Origin: Rufibacter roseus
GTDB lineage: Bacteria; Bacteroidota; Bacteroidia; Cytophagales; Hymenobacteraceae
DNA: 64,000 nt
Assembly (NCBI RefSeq): GCF_001647285.1
Contig: NZ_LRML01000002.1
Span: 124,001 to 188,000 of the forward strand
Direction of reading: 5' to 3'
The notes beneath the pieces were generated by a model. The model was not told the origin of the DNA and ran no database searches. It worked only from the letters and a program-made list of their open reading frames with translations. A program made the position numbers and the translations under genes. Shown one piece after another: positions 43,508 to 53,469 of the stretch. Within the stretch, counting starts at the first letter, position 1. Each line of letters opens with the position of its first letter.

Positions 43508-44515
43508 TTACATTATACGCAGCCGAGGATCAGGACTCACGTACTGGTCAGTGAACTTGCCTGCCAAATATTTATAGTGAGCCGCAATGGCAATCATGGC
43601 AGCATTGTCGGTGCAGTATTCGAAAGCCGGAATGTACACGTTCCAGTTATATTTCTTGGCTCCTTCCTGCAATGCTGCCCTCAGCCCAGAATTAGCAGAC
43701 ACTCCACCTGCAATAGCTATATCCTTTACACCCAGTTCTTTGGCTGCCAACACCAGCTTCTTCAAAAGAGTCTGAATCAAAACATGCTGAATACTGGCAC
43801 AAATGTCTGGTAAGTTATTCTTTACAAAATCAGGTTCAGCCGCTGTGTTTTTCTTTACAAAGTTCAGAATAGACGTTTTTATGCCACTAAAGGAGTAGTT
43901 ATAGCCAGGCATATCGGAGATAGGGAATTGGAACTTGGTAGGGTTACCTGTTTGGGCCATTTTATCCAGCAGCGGTCCACCCGGGTAAGGCAAGCCCAGT
44001 AGCTTGGCAGATTTGTCAAAAGCCTCCCCCACGGCATCGTCGGTGGTTTGGCCTAATACCTCCATTTCAAGATGGCTGCGCACCAAAACTATCTGGGTGT
44101 GCCCACCGCTGGCGGTAAGGCACAGAAACGGAAAGTTTGGTTTGGGTTCATCAATAAAGTGCGCCAGAATATGGGCCTCCATGTGGTTTACTTCTATCAG
44201 GGGCAAGTCTAAGCCCATGGCAAATGATTTGGCGAAGGCAGAGCCTACTAAAAGGGCTCCCAACAGCCCCGGCCCTTTGGTGAAGGCTACCGCATCTAAT
44301 TGAGTTTTTGCTATATTTGCTTTTTGCAGCGCCTGAGAAACTACGGGGATAATGTTCTGTTGGTGGGCCCTGGAGGCCAACTCCGGTACTACCCCGCCGT
44401 ATTGTTCATGAATTGCCTGGGTGGCCACAATGTTGGAAAGCACCTGACCGTTCTGAATAACAGAGGCTGAGGTTTCATCACAGGACGATTCAATTGCCAA
44501 AATAGTAGGGTTCAT
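43508..44515 (-). CDS. tsaD: tRNA N6-threonylcarbamoyltransferase (TsaD)
   Basis: Transfers threonylcarbamoyl to A37 of ANN-decoding tRNAs, working with TsaB and TsaE. Start is ATG 44515 (MNPTILAIESSCDETSASV); an in-frame start 8 codons earlier would run into the divergent gene. Iron-binding HMEAH (in EVNHMEAHILAHF), CLTASGGHTQIV, LLGLPYPGGPLLD and IAGGVSANSGLR are typical. 335 residues. Confidence 0.96.
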   Translation of the reverse strand: MNPTILAIESSCDETSASVIQNGQVLSNIVATQAIHEQYGGVVPELASRAHQQNIIPVVSQALQKANIAKTQLDAVAFTKGPGLLGALLVGSAFAKSFAMGLDLPLIEVNHMEAHILAHFIDEPKPNFPFLCLTASGGHTQIVLVRSHLEMEVLGQTTDDAVGEAFDKSAKLLGLPYPGGPLLDKMAQTGNPTKFQFPISDMPGYNYSFSGIKTSILNFVKKNTAAEPDFVKNNLPDICASIQHVLIQTLLKKLVLAAKELGVKDIAIAGGVSANSGLRAALQEGAKKYNWNVYIPAFEYCTDNAAMIAIAAHYKYLAGKFTDQYVSPDPRLRIM

Positions 44516-44521
44516 ATTCCG

Positions 44522-47500
44522 TTGGAGACGCAAAACCAAGAAGAGACGCAGGATAAAAAGAATAACAGACCCAAAGTTATAGTAAAAGCCTTTTTAAAAA
44601 TAATTCTGGGGCTGCTAATCTTTGTGGTGGTGCTGATGGGCGTCTTGATGATAGCCTTGCGGTTTCCTGCTGTCCAGACCAAGGTAGCTCAAAAAGCGGC
44701 GAAAATCATCTCTGAAACTGTTGACCATCAGGTTTCCATAGGCCGAGTTGACATTGAGTTCTTCAAAAATATGGTGCTCGAGGATGTTCGGGTATTAGAC
44801 CGCCAGGGCAACACCCTCTTTTACATAGGCAAAGCAGATGCCGAAATAGGTGTACTTAGCTTGTTTCAGACCAACCCAGCCTGGTTGCAGCTATGGCCCA
44901 CTAGCAAAGGAATCTTGCTTTTCAGCAAGTCAAAGCCCAGGCAGTTGCACATTAATTCGCTTACTCTCCAAAACCCTGAAGCAAACCTGATCAAGCCAAT
45001 TGATTCTGACACGTTGAACATGAGCGCATTCATTAGCTCACTGGCCAACCTCATCACCCAAGACACCACTTCCAAGCCTTTCAACTTCACAATAGATGAG
45101 GTAAATATTAAGAACGGACATTTCACCTACCACAACTACCATAGCGAACCTGTTGATTACCGTCTTGATTACCAGCACCTAGACCTACTCAACATAAACG
45201 GCAGCTTTTCAGAAATAGAAATCAAAGGTGATACCATTTACACGGTTGTTTCCAATCTTACCGCCCGAGACAGGCGCTCCGGCACGTTCCTTAAAAATCT
45301 GGATACACGCATGACCTATGCCCCCACTTTTTGGGAATGGGACAATCTGGATTTGCGCGTAAACGGCAGTCATGTAGCCAAATATGTTCGGTTTGACTAC
45401 GAGCACTTTTTCAATTTTGTAGACTTCAATGACAGCGTTCATGTAACTGCTGATTTTGACAGCACCTACGTGAGGTCAGATGATGTTGCCTTGTTTAGTG
45501 AAGTATTGAAAGATTGGGATGAGGAGGTATTGTTGAGTGGTAAGGCAAAGGGTTGGGTCAATGATTTTGATGCACAGGACGTAGATATTACCTACGGAGC
45601 AAACACACGCATAACTGGTGACTTTAGTGCCGAGGGACTGCCCGATTTCAGAAACACCTTCGCCACGCTGGAGTTAGGCCCCAGCAGCGTTAACGCCCGT
45701 GATCTTCAACGCTATATTCCGAAAGACATTTATGTAGTGGCCGCCCGAGCCGGAACCATAAAATTTGAAGGTGCTTTCACAGGCTTTTACAATGACTTTG
45801 TTGCCAACGGTAACTTTAACACTGCATTGGGAAAACTAGAGTCAGACATAAACCTGAAGTTTGACAAACAGAACGCAAACCACTCGTCTTACAGAGGTTA
45901 CCTTAAAACTACCAACTTTGATGTAGGCGGCTTAATTGGTGACAGAAGCGTTATCAAAACCATTACCATGAATGGCCGTGTGCAGGGCAGTGGTTTTTCG
46001 CTCTCGTCTGCTCGTTTGAACATGGATGCCACCGTGAACGCCATTCATGTAAATAACTATAACTACCGGAATATAGTCGTTGACGCTGATCTTAGCCGGG
46101 AAACATTTCAGGGCAACATCTCCATCAAAGATCCTAATCTGCAGCTTGACGCTACTGGCCAAATTAACCTGCAGAACAAACAACAGGTATTTGACCTCAC
46201 CACACAGGTGGAGCGGGCAGATTTAAAAGCCTTAGGCCTGACAGACCGGAACCTGGTACTGCAAACAGTTGCTGAAGTTGATTTTACCGGCATTCAATTA
46301 GACGAAATAAGCGGAACAGCTAATTTCAAGAACACCACCCTGTGGTATGACGGAAACCAGGTTGAAATAGACTCACTGAACATATTGTCTCATTTTCATG
46401 ACAACATACGGGAGCTGCATGTAGGGTCAGAGATTCTAGCTCTTCGGGCGGGAGGCAACTTTGAGTACAGCACCTTGTTTGAAGACCTGCAAACGCTTTA
46501 CCACGAATACGAGCTGAATTTAGAAAATGATCCCGCTGCCATAGAACGGTATTATAGCCGAAAGCCAAATACTCCACCCCAGCCCTATGAAATTGAGCTG
46601 GATGTTCATTTAAGGCATATTAATCCTGTTCTGCATGTTTTTGCCCCCAATGTCTCCGTTTCTGACTTTTCAAGAATGGAAGGTACTTTTAGAAACGGCC
46701 CTACCACTATTTTATCTTTGGTGGGTTACCTTGACACGGTGGTCATTGGCAAAAATCAGCTTTATAAAAACGAGTTCGAAATCACTTCTTCAAAGCTCTG
46801 GAATAGCCCTGATGTTCTGGCGAATACTGTTTACACTTCTGAGCGACAGAAACTCATTGGAGCCGGTGACACTGAAAACCTATACGTTGAGGGTGTATGG
46901 AGTGACCGCCTAATTCGGTTCTCGAGCAATATTGCCCAGACCGGCACCACAAACCGCGCCAACATTAGCGGAAACGTTCTTTTTGAGCAAGATGACATTA
47001 AGATTGTCTTCAACCAATCAGCTATCAACATATTAGACAGGGCCTGGACCATCTCGCCCAACAACACCATTGTCTTTGATGATGGCACTATTTACTTTGA
47101 CAACATTACGTTTTCTAATGGGCCACAGAGCATCAGCGTTTTTGGCCGCCTTTCTGAAAACCCGCAGGAAACCCTTACTGTAGACATATCTGATTTTCAG
47201 CTGGAGAACCTGAACCCGCTGTTAACAGACAAAATTGGAGGAAGATTAAATGCAGAGTTGCTGCTGCGCAATTTGTACAGTGAGGTAGCCCTATCTTCTA
47301 CTCTGGCTGTTGACTCTTTTACTGTAAGTAACCAATACATCGGAAACATTGCCGGCACCACCACCTGGGACAATGCTCAGGACCACATGAAGGTGGACTT
47401 GGGCATAAGTCGTAGCAACCAAAAGGTGCTTTCACTAACCGGTTCTTATGACCCCAACGCCGAGAACCAACAACTCAACTTGTTGGCGGTAATGGACAAT

Positions 47501-49195
47501 GCCCAACTGAAACTTGTTGAGCCGCTTGTAAAAGTAGTGATGACAGACCTAGGAGGAACCATGGACGGCAGAGTGAGAATTACTGGCAGGCTAACCGGTC
47601 CTATTTTACAAGGCTCTGTAATGGTGACCAATGGTTCTTTCGTGTTTGGCTATCTTAAAACCAAATACTCGTTCTCTGACCGTGTTTATTTCAATGAAGA
47701 CGGCATCTCGTTCCAGAATGTACGCTTACGCGACATTTATAACAACACGGCAATAGTGAACGGTGGCATCTACCACAACGGTTTTTCAAATATGGTACTG
47801 GATCTTAGAGCGCGGTTTACCCGCTTTATGGTCTTGAACACCACCCGTGAAGATAACCCAATGTATTACGGAACAGCCTTTGCCACCGGTGAGGCATCTG
47901 CATTGGGTGCTCCTTCTAACTTACAAGTAAATATTACAGCCCGAAGCGAGCCTAACACCAATATTGCCATTCCGTTTGACAATACCACGTCTCTGGAGCG
48001 AAGCAACTTTATTACGTTTGTGAACACCAACGTAAATGACAGCGTAGGCACTCCCACCCCAGTGGTAAAGATTGAAGAGCAACAAAGCGTGGACTTATCT
48101 GGCATCAGGCTCAACTTCAATTTTGACATAGATGAGAATGCTTACATAGAATTGATTTTTGATGAACGCACCGGTGACATCATTCGGGGGCGTGGGCAAG
48201 GCAACATCAGAATGGTAATAGATACCCGTGGTGAATTCTCTATGTACGGCACCTATGAAATTTTGCAGGGCCGTTACAATTTTACCATGCTGGGCATCAT
48301 TAACAAAGAATTCAACATTCGCCCTGGTGGTACGGTAACCTGGAACGGAGATCCTTTGGAAGGAATGCTGAATATTACGGCCGCCTATACCCAACGAGTG
48401 TCTTTGGCTCCAATTTTGGCTACCAGTGCGCTTTCTGAGCAACAGTTACAGTCTGCGGCTGCTCAAACAAGATATCCGGTTACTGCGGTAATGAAACTGG
48501 AGGGACCAATCATGACTCCTCAGATCAGTTTGAACATGGAGTTCAACGACACACCTAACCTGCTGCAAGATCAGATTACCGCCTACTTAAACAACATCAG
48601 AAATGATGAGCAGGAACTAAACAGGCAAGTGTTTTCGCTCTTGGCTTTTAAGCGCCTGTCAAACCAAAATGAAATACAGTTAGGCTTAGTTGGTGATTTG
48701 GGTAGCAGCGTAGGTGAACTGTTTTCTAACCAATTGAGCTATTGGTTATCACAAATAGATTCAAATTTAGAAGTAGACATAGGAGTAAGCGGCTACGGTG
48801 ACCAGGTTCTGGACGATGTACAGCTAAGACTCAGTTACACCTTTATGGAAGGGCGGTTACGGGTTACCCGCGAAGGGAGTGTCAATAATAACCGCTATGG
48901 CAATGGACGAGCCAACGCAGCCGGGGACTGGTCAATTGAATACTACTTAAGCAAAGACGGACAGCTTAGGCTGAGAGCCACGTATGAAACCACCCCGCGT
49001 GATTTTGAGGCAGTGGCCGCTACGTCAAGAACCAAGGTAAGTGTGTTACACCAAGCCAACTTCGACCGTATTGGAGAATTATTCCGCCGCCGCCGCTTAA
49101 GCCGCCGGGCCAGACGGGCTGCCCAAAGAGTAGAAAACACCCGCATAGTAGATGACACTCCTACTCCGCCCAATCAATTGAAAATAGAAGATTAG
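44522..49195 (+). CDS. TamB-like translocation/assembly module protein
   Basis: A 1557-residue envelope protein anchored by one N-terminal helix (about 22-48), followed by a very long beta-rich periplasmic bridge and a C-terminal DUF490/TamB domain (about 1150-1500; GRVRITGRLTGPILQGSVMV, GTYEILQGRYNFTM, WNGDPLEGMLNITA). Such proteins span the periplasm and serve outer-membrane lipid or protein assembly. The start is a TTG at 44522; no ATG is available before the membrane helix, and only 6 bp separate it from the divergent tsaD start, so its promoter must lie inside tsaD. The extreme C-terminus is Arg-rich (RRRRLSRRARRAAQR). Confidence 0.9.
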   Translation: METQNQEETQDKKNNRPKVIVKAFLKIILGLLIFVVVLMGVLMIALRFPAVQTKVAQKAAKIISETVDHQVSIGRVDIEFFKNMVLEDVRVLDRQGNTLFYIGKADAEIGVLSLFQTNPAWLQLWPTSKGILLFSKSKPRQLHINSLTLQNPEANLIKPIDSDTLNMSAFISSLANLITQDTTSKPFNFTIDEVNIKNGHFTYHNYHSEPVDYRLDYQHLDLLNINGSFSEIEIKGDTIYTVVSNLTARDRRSGTFLKNLDTRMTYAPTFWEWDNLDLRVNGSHVAKYVRFDYEHFFNFVDFNDSVHVTADFDSTYVRSDDVALFSEVLKDWDEEVLLSGKAKGWVNDFDAQDVDITYGANTRITGDFSAEGLPDFRNTFATLELGPSSVNARDLQRYIPKDIYVVAARAGTIKFEGAFTGFYNDFVANGNFNTALGKLESDINLKFDKQNANHSSYRGYLKTTNFDVGGLIGDRSVIKTITMNGRVQGSGFSLSSARLNMDATVNAIHVNNYNYRNIVVDADLSRETFQGNISIKDPNLQLDATGQINLQNKQQVFDLTTQVERADLKALGLTDRNLVLQTVAEVDFTGIQLDEISGTANFKNTTLWYDGNQVEIDSLNILSHFHDNIRELHVGSEILALRAGGNFEYSTLFEDLQTLYHEYELNLENDPAAIERYYSRKPNTPPQPYEIELDVHLRHINPVLHVFAPNVSVSDFSRMEGTFRNGPTTILSLVGYLDTVVIGKNQLYKNEFEITSSKLWNSPDVLANTVYTSERQKLIGAGDTENLYVEGVWSDRLIRFSSNIAQTGTTNRANISGNVLFEQDDIKIVFNQSAINILDRAWTISPNNTIVFDDGTIYFDNITFSNGPQSISVFGRLSENPQETLTVDISDFQLENLNPLLTDKIGGRLNAELLLRNLYSEVALSSTLAVDSFTVSNQYIGNIAGTTTWDNAQDHMKVDLGISRSNQKVLSLTGSYDPNAENQQLNLLAVMDNAQLKLVEPLVKVVMTDLGGTMDGRVRITGRLTGPILQGSVMVTNGSFVFGYLKTKYSFSDRVYFNEDGISFQNVRLRDIYNNTAIVNGGIYHNGFSNMVLDLRARFTRFMVLNTTREDNPMYYGTAFATGEASALGAPSNLQVNITARSEPNTNIAIPFDNTTSLERSNFITFVNTNVNDSVGTPTPVVKIEEQQSVDLSGIRLNFNFDIDENAYIELIFDERTGDIIRGRGQGNIRMVIDTRGEFSMYGTYEILQGRYNFTMLGIINKEFNIRPGGTVTWNGDPLEGMLNITAAYTQRVSLAPILATSALSEQQLQSAAAQTRYPVTAVMKLEGPIMTPQISLNMEFNDTPNLLQDQITAYLNNIRNDEQELNRQVFSLLAFKRLSNQNEIQLGLVGDLGSSVGELFSNQLSYWLSQIDSNLEVDIGVSGYGDQVLDDVQLRLSYTFMEGRLRVTREGSVNNNRYGNGRANAAGDWSIEYYLSKDGQLRLRATYETTPRDFEAVAATSRTKVSVLHQANFDRIGELFRRRRLSRRARRAAQRVENTRIVDDTPTPPNQLKIED
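44572..44579 (-). promoter_or_regulatory. -7-like element of tsaD inside tamB coding sequence
   Basis: Minus-strand TAACTTTG fits TAnnTTTG, 57 nt before the tsaD ATG and inside the first codons of the divergent gene. No clear -33 element. Confidence 0.35.
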
Positions 49196-49211
49196 ATCTT
49201 GTATTCGTTGT

Positions 49212-49251
49212 CTGTTTTAGGCCTATTTTTCTTAAAACAGCTTAAAAACAG
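49212..49251. repeat. TGTTTT-type intergenic palindrome
   Basis: CTGTTTTAGGCC at the left and CTTAAAAACAG at the right around TATTTTTCTTAAAACAG; the inner right arm is imperfect. Between tamB and ftsX. Confidence 0.65.
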
Positions 49252-49282
49252 AACAGCTGCCGTTCTTCTACTAAATAATTCT

Positions 49283-49290
49283 TATTTTTG
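49283..49290 (+). promoter_or_regulatory. -7 element of ftsX operon
   Basis: TATTTTTG fits TAnnTTTG and ends 15 nt before the ftsX ATG, giving a leader of about 10 nt. Confidence 0.45.
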
Positions 49291-49305
49291 CCTTGATACT
49301 CTTCT

Positions 49306-50205
49306 ATGGCTGCAAAACCAATAAAACATACCCGAAAGAAAAAGCTGGGCAATTACCCACATACCATGGTGATCTTTAGCATTACCATGGCACTTTTTGT
49401 CATTGGGCTGTTTGGGCTATTACTCATCCATGCCGGTAAGTTATCTAATCTGGTAAAGGAAAACATGGAGGTTCAGGTTTACCTGGAGCGGGAAATCTCG
49501 CCTATGGAGATAGAGAAATTGAACAAGACGTTAGGGCGCAAAGAATACATTGCCGTAACGGATGGCCAGCCTCAGGTAACCTTCTTGTCTAAAGAAGAAG
49601 GCGCACGTGAATTTATTCAGGAGACCGGAGAGGACTTTTTATCTTTTCTGGGGGAGAACCCATTACGTGATGCCTTTATACTACGCATCAATCCAGAGTT
49701 TGCCACGTCTGCCCAGCTGAAAAAGATTAAGCATGACCTGCAGACTACTACCGGTGTTTTTGAAGTGGAATATGTAGAAAGCCTGATAGACAACATTAAC
49801 CAGAACCTGAAACGCCTCAGCATATTGCTCATAAGCTTCGCTGGTATTTTAGTGTTGGTGGTGATGATTCTTATCAATAACACTATCAAGCTTGCTCTTT
49901 TCTCACAACGCTTTCTTATTAGAAGCATGCAGCTGGTAGGCGCTACTTCCTTTTTCATTCAGCGCCCTTTCCTTAACAGAGCTACCCTGCAGGGCTTGAT
50001 CAGCGGTATTTTGGCTTCCGCATTATTATTAGTGCTTCTGCAATATGCTTACTTTGAAATGAGTGAGCTGTACCTGCTTCGCGACGAAAAACAAATTATG
50101 ATTTTATTGCTGGCACTGCTGGTACTGGGTGGGGCTTTAGGGTTCTTCAGCTCATTGCGCTCTGTCAGAAAATATCTCAGGGCCTCTTTAGACGATTTAT
50201 ATTAA
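49306..50205 (+). CDS. ftsX: Cell-division membrane protein FtsX
   Basis: ABC-transporter-like permease that works with FtsE to control septal peptidoglycan hydrolases. A cytoplasmic N-terminus is followed by TM1 (about 23-47), a periplasmic domain (about 50-165) and three more helices around 175-195, 225-245 and 265-285. 299 residues. The ftsE gene is not next to it, as in other Bacteroidota. First gene of an operon with DUF3098, uppP, truB and ribF. Confidence 0.93.
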   Translation: MAAKPIKHTRKKKLGNYPHTMVIFSITMALFVIGLFGLLLIHAGKLSNLVKENMEVQVYLEREISPMEIEKLNKTLGRKEYIAVTDGQPQVTFLSKEEGAREFIQETGEDFLSFLGENPLRDAFILRINPEFATSAQLKKIKHDLQTTTGVFEVEYVESLIDNINQNLKRLSILLISFAGILVLVVMILINNTIKLALFSQRFLIRSMQLVGATSFFIQRPFLNRATLQGLISGILASALLLVLLQYAYFEMSELYLLRDEKQIMILLLALLVLGGALGFFSSLRSVRKYLRASLDDLY

Positions 50206-50212
50206 TCCTTTC

Positions 50213-50434
50213 ATGGAAAACAAAAACCGTAACGTATTCTCCTTCGGGCGTAGGAACTACCAAATCATGTTGTTGGGCCTGTTGGTCATGGCTATTGGGT
50301 TTATCATCATGTCGCTTGACACTCAGCCTTACGGATACGGCGTATTGGGCTTAACGGTAGGCCCAATTATTTTGCTGATTGGCTTCATCATTCAGTTTTT
50401 CGCCATTTTGGCTAAACCCCGAAAAGACGCATAA
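50213..50434 (+). CDS. DUF3098 small membrane protein
   Basis: A 73-residue protein with two transmembrane helices (about 18-36 and 45-66) separated by [10 protein letters not shown]. It matches the small DUF3098 family that regularly sits between ftsX and uppP in Bacteroidota. Function unknown. Its stop overlaps the uppP start by 1 nt (TAATG). Confidence 0.88.
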   Translation: MENKNRNVFSFGRRNYQIMLLGLLVMAIGFIIMSLDTQPYGYGVLGLTVGPIILLIGFIIQFFAILAKPRKDA

Positions 50435-51276
50435 TGAGTATTTGGCAAGCCATAATACTGGCTATAGTAGAAGGTTTAACTGAGTTTCTACCCGTTTCCT
50501 CTACTGGGCATATGGTCATAGCTTCCAGTTTAATGGGCATCAGTGCTTTCGAGTTTACCAAGATGTTTACGGTTACCATTCAGTTTGGGGCTATTCTGAG
50601 CGTAGTGGTTTTATATTGGAAGCGTTTTATCAATTCCGTCAACTTCTACAAAAAGCTTTTTACGGCAGTAGTTCCAGCCTTGGCCATAGGCTTTGTGCTG
50701 AAAGATATGGTAGATGCCATGCTGGAGCGAGTGGAAGTAGTAGCCATTAGTTTACTACTAGGCGGCATTATCTTAATCTTCGTTGACCGCTGGTTTAAAG
50801 AAAAGGAGAATCCTGTGACTACGCCAAGCTACAAAAATGCCTTGGTGATTGGTTTTTTCCAGTGTCTGGCCATTATACCTGGGGTTTCACGCTCTGCTTC
50901 CACTATCATTGGGGGACTTACCCAAAAGATGACCCGCAAAGCCGCTGCTGAATTTTCATTTTTCATGGCAGTTCCAACCATGCTGGCAGCCGCTTCTTAC
51001 TCCGTGTTAACAGACCTGTTGCATCTTGAAATCTCTGATGTACTAAGTTTTAAACTGGATAAGATTGAAGCTGGTTTTGCCGCTATCACCGCCCAGGAAT
51101 GGCAGGCTTTGGCCATTGGTAATGTTGTGGCTTTTTTGGTGGCCATGGCCGCAATTAAGTTTTTTGTTGAGTTTTTGACCAAGTACGGCTTTAAGTTGTT
51201 TGGCTACTACCGTATTCTTGTGGGGCTGGTGCTCTTGATTTTATTAGCCATGGGCGTTGACTTACAAGTAGTATAA
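50434..51276 (+). CDS. uppP: Undecaprenyl-diphosphatase (UppP/BacA)
   Basis: Integral membrane enzyme that recycles undecaprenyl pyrophosphate to the monophosphate for cell-wall and polysaccharide synthesis; overproduction gives bacitracin resistance in other bacteria. Active-site motifs are [16 protein letters not shown] (about 12-27) and [13 protein letters not shown]. 280 residues, about eight helices. The stop overlaps the truB start by 1 nt. Confidence 0.95.
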   Translation: MSIWQAIILAIVEGLTEFLPVSSTGHMVIASSLMGISAFEFTKMFTVTIQFGAILSVVVLYWKRFINSVNFYKKLFTAVVPALAIGFVLKDMVDAMLERVEVVAISLLLGGIILIFVDRWFKEKENPVTTPSYKNALVIGFFQCLAIIPGVSRSASTIIGGLTQKMTRKAAAEFSFFMAVPTMLAAASYSVLTDLLHLEISDVLSFKLDKIEAGFAAITAQEWQALAIGNVVAFLVAMAAIKFFVEFLTKYGFKLFGYYRILVGLVLLILLAMGVDLQVV

Positions 51277-51986
51277 TGCTAAAGCCTCCATACGATTTTG
51301 AAGCCGGAGCCATTCTGCTCATAGACAAACCCCTCACCTGGACCTCGTTTGACGTGGTCAAAAAAACCAAGTTTGCTCTGCGGATAAAGAAAATAGGCCA
51401 CGCCGGTACCCTAGACCCATTGGCTTCTGGCTTACTGATTCTTTGCACCGGTAAGTTCACCAAACGAATAGAGGAAATTCAGGCGCAGGAAAAGGAATAT
51501 ACTGGTCATTTTACCCTTGGCCATACAACTCATTCTTTTGACCTTGAAACTGAAATTGATAGTACCTCTCCTACAGATCATATTACAGAAAATATGATTA
51601 TAGCGGCGGCTCAATCTTTTGAAGGCGAGATTGAGCAGGTTCCGCCGATATACTCTGCAGTAAAGGTGAACGGTGAACGGGCTTATAAACTGGCACGTAA
51701 AGGACAAGACGCCGAAATCAAGGCAAAACGAATTACCATCAAGAAGTTTGAAATAACTGGTATTGAGGGAAACATAGTGTCTTTTAGAGTAGTATGCTCC
51801 AAAGGCACCTATATCCGCAGCTTAGCCCGCGATTTAGGAGAAAAGTTGGGTTGTGGCGCCTATCTTTCAAAACTGGTTCGCACCCGTATTGGAGATTACC
51901 ACCTTGATCAGGCCATGAGCCTTGACCAGATTCAGGAACTGCGCGAAAAAATAATGGCCCACCATGAAGGTAATTCGGGAGCTTAA
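51276..51986 (+). CDS. truB: tRNA pseudouridine(55) synthase (TruB)
   Basis: Makes pseudouridine 55 in the T arm of tRNAs. The catalytic Asp lies in GHAGTLDPLASGLL; IPPIYSAVKVNGERAY-like (here VPPIYSAVKVNGERAY) and CSKGTYIRSLARDLG are further motifs. The 236 residues are at the short end because the C-terminal PUA-like domain is missing. Its last 23 nt overlap ribF. Confidence 0.95.
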   Translation: MLKPPYDFEAGAILLIDKPLTWTSFDVVKKTKFALRIKKIGHAGTLDPLASGLLILCTGKFTKRIEEIQAQEKEYTGHFTLGHTTHSFDLETEIDSTSPTDHITENMIIAAAQSFEGEIEQVPPIYSAVKVNGERAYKLARKGQDAEIKAKRITIKKFEITGIEGNIVSFRVVCSKGTYIRSLARDLGEKLGCGAYLSKLVRTRIGDYHLDQAMSLDQIQELREKIMAHHEGNSGA

Positions 51987-52893
51987 TCAATTTCCTTCTC
52001 TTCCGCATGCGGTGGTCACTTCCGGCACCTTTGACGGTGTACACGTAGGGCACCAGCAGATCCTTTCACGCCTAACGGAGTCTGCCAGTCAAAACAATGG
52101 CCAGAGCGTTGTGATCACTTATTGGCCGCACCCGCGTACGGTACTTAATCCTGCTGATGATTCTCTGCGCCTGCTTTCTACCATAGAAGAACGCATTGAG
52201 GCGTTGGAGAAGTATGGTGTAGACTTTCTTCTCATACTTACTTTCACCAAAGAATTTGCCCAATGGAGCTCGGAGGACTATATTCAGAAGATTCTCATTG
52301 ACACGCTGCGTACCAAAAAATTAGTGATTGGCTACGACCACCGTTTTGGCAAAAACCGCGAGGGCGGCTTTGACTATCTACAACAGAACGCCAACCGCTA
52401 CGGATTTGAGGTGGAGGAAATTCCTCGGCAAGATGTAGATGCCGTGGGGGTTAGCTCCAGCAAAATAAGAACTGCTTTAGAAAACGGCGACTTAGAAACG
52501 GCTACCAAATACCTTGGCCGCCCCTACTCCCTTACCGGTACTGTAGTCAAAGGAAGACAGTTAGGCCGCACCATAGGCTTCCCGACTGCCAACATACAGG
52601 TAGCCGAAAAGCTGAAGCAGATTCCGGCACAGGGTGTGTACGCGGTACTGGTACAGACACCACAGGGGCAGCATAAAGGCATGCTGAACATAGGCACGAA
52701 TCCTACAGTGGTAGAAGGCGGGGCTCAAACCATAGAAGTATATCTTTTCAACTTCTCAGGAGACCTGTATGACAAAGAAATTATGGTACAGTTTATTTCT
52801 TACATGCGGCCAGAGCTCAAGTTCAACAAGCTGGAGGACATGGTCCAGCAACTGTACCTGGATAAAGAGAAAGCCTTACAGTTGTTAGGATAA
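51964..52893 (+). CDS. ribF: Bifunctional riboflavin kinase/FAD synthetase (RibF)
   Basis: Phosphorylates riboflavin to FMN and adenylylates FMN to FAD. The N-terminal adenylyltransferase has VTSGTFDGVHVGHQQIL with HVGH, and VGVSSSKIRTALENGD with the ISSTxxR-like loop. The C-terminal kinase domain (about 185-305) has GRTIGFPTANI and MLNIGTNPTV. 309 residues. The 23-nt overlap with truB suggests translational coupling; this is the last gene of the ftsX operon. Confidence 0.95.
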   Translation: MKVIRELNQFPSLPHAVVTSGTFDGVHVGHQQILSRLTESASQNNGQSVVITYWPHPRTVLNPADDSLRLLSTIEERIEALEKYGVDFLLILTFTKEFAQWSSEDYIQKILIDTLRTKKLVIGYDHRFGKNREGGFDYLQQNANRYGFEVEEIPRQDVDAVGVSSSKIRTALENGDLETATKYLGRPYSLTGTVVKGRQLGRTIGFPTANIQVAEKLKQIPAQGVYAVLVQTPQGQHKGMLNIGTNPTVVEGGAQTIEVYLFNFSGDLYDKEIMVQFISYMRPELKFNKLEDMVQQLYLDKEKALQLLG

Positions 52894-52990
52894 ATTACCG
52901 AAATCCGTAACTTCACAACGGGCTTTCACGATAGAGAGAGGGGAAAGACAGCCCATGTAGTAGGATTGTCTCTAACACAAACCTTTCTCT

Positions 52991-53395
52991 ATGTTCAAAA
53001 GCATACTTTCTGTTTTAGGTGGCATAGCCCTTGGGGTGTTCACCATTAGCATCGTGCAATTTTTGGGGCAGCTTTTATACCCCATGCCCGCTACTGTGAA
53101 CCCAGAAGATCCGCAGGCCTTGGCATCTTATATTACCAATGCTCCCGTTGGCGCCCTTCTACTGGTTTTACTTGCCTATGCTATTGGGGCTTTTTTAGGC
53201 GGCAACCTGGCTGCTCGCTACGCTCCTGCCAAACCGGTAATACACGCGCTTATTGTTGGCACCGTTCTGCTCATTTTTGGCATTGTCAATTTTTGGCAGT
53301 TTGAACACCCACTATGGTTTGTAGTAGTGGCTGTCTTGTTGTTTGTGCCGATGTCCTTCTTTGGCGGCAACATGTCTGCTCGCCGAATTCCTTAA
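52991..53395 (+). CDS. Small polytopic membrane protein
   Basis: A 134-residue protein with four predicted helices (about 5-28, 50-72, 82-100 and 105-125). A glycine-rich AIGAFLGGNLAAR segment and the closing FFGGNMSARRI look like an internal duplication. I do not recognise a functional family. Monocistronic, with a TGTTTT-type palindrome 2 bp after its stop. Confidence 0.78.
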   Translation: MFKSILSVLGGIALGVFTISIVQFLGQLLYPMPATVNPEDPQALASYITNAPVGALLLVLLAYAIGAFLGGNLAARYAPAKPVIHALIVGTVLLIFGIVNFWQFEHPLWFVVVAVLLFVPMSFFGGNMSARRIP

Positions 53396-53397
53396 TA

Positions 53398-53435
53398 CGT
53401 TTTAGGGCTGTTTTATGAAAAATAGAGCCAAAACG
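53398..53435. repeat. TGTTTT-type intergenic palindrome
   Basis: CGTTTTAGGGCT and AGAGCCAAAACG arms around GTTTTATGAAAAAT, 2 bp after a stop codon. Confidence 0.8.
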
Positions 53436-53469
53436 CCATTTAAACTACTACACTAACTACTCTTTATTT

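Noticed and set aside
46326-48442. Minus-strand frames of 60-115 codons
   Set aside because: Antisense shadows within the long tamB-like gene, without promoters or motifs.
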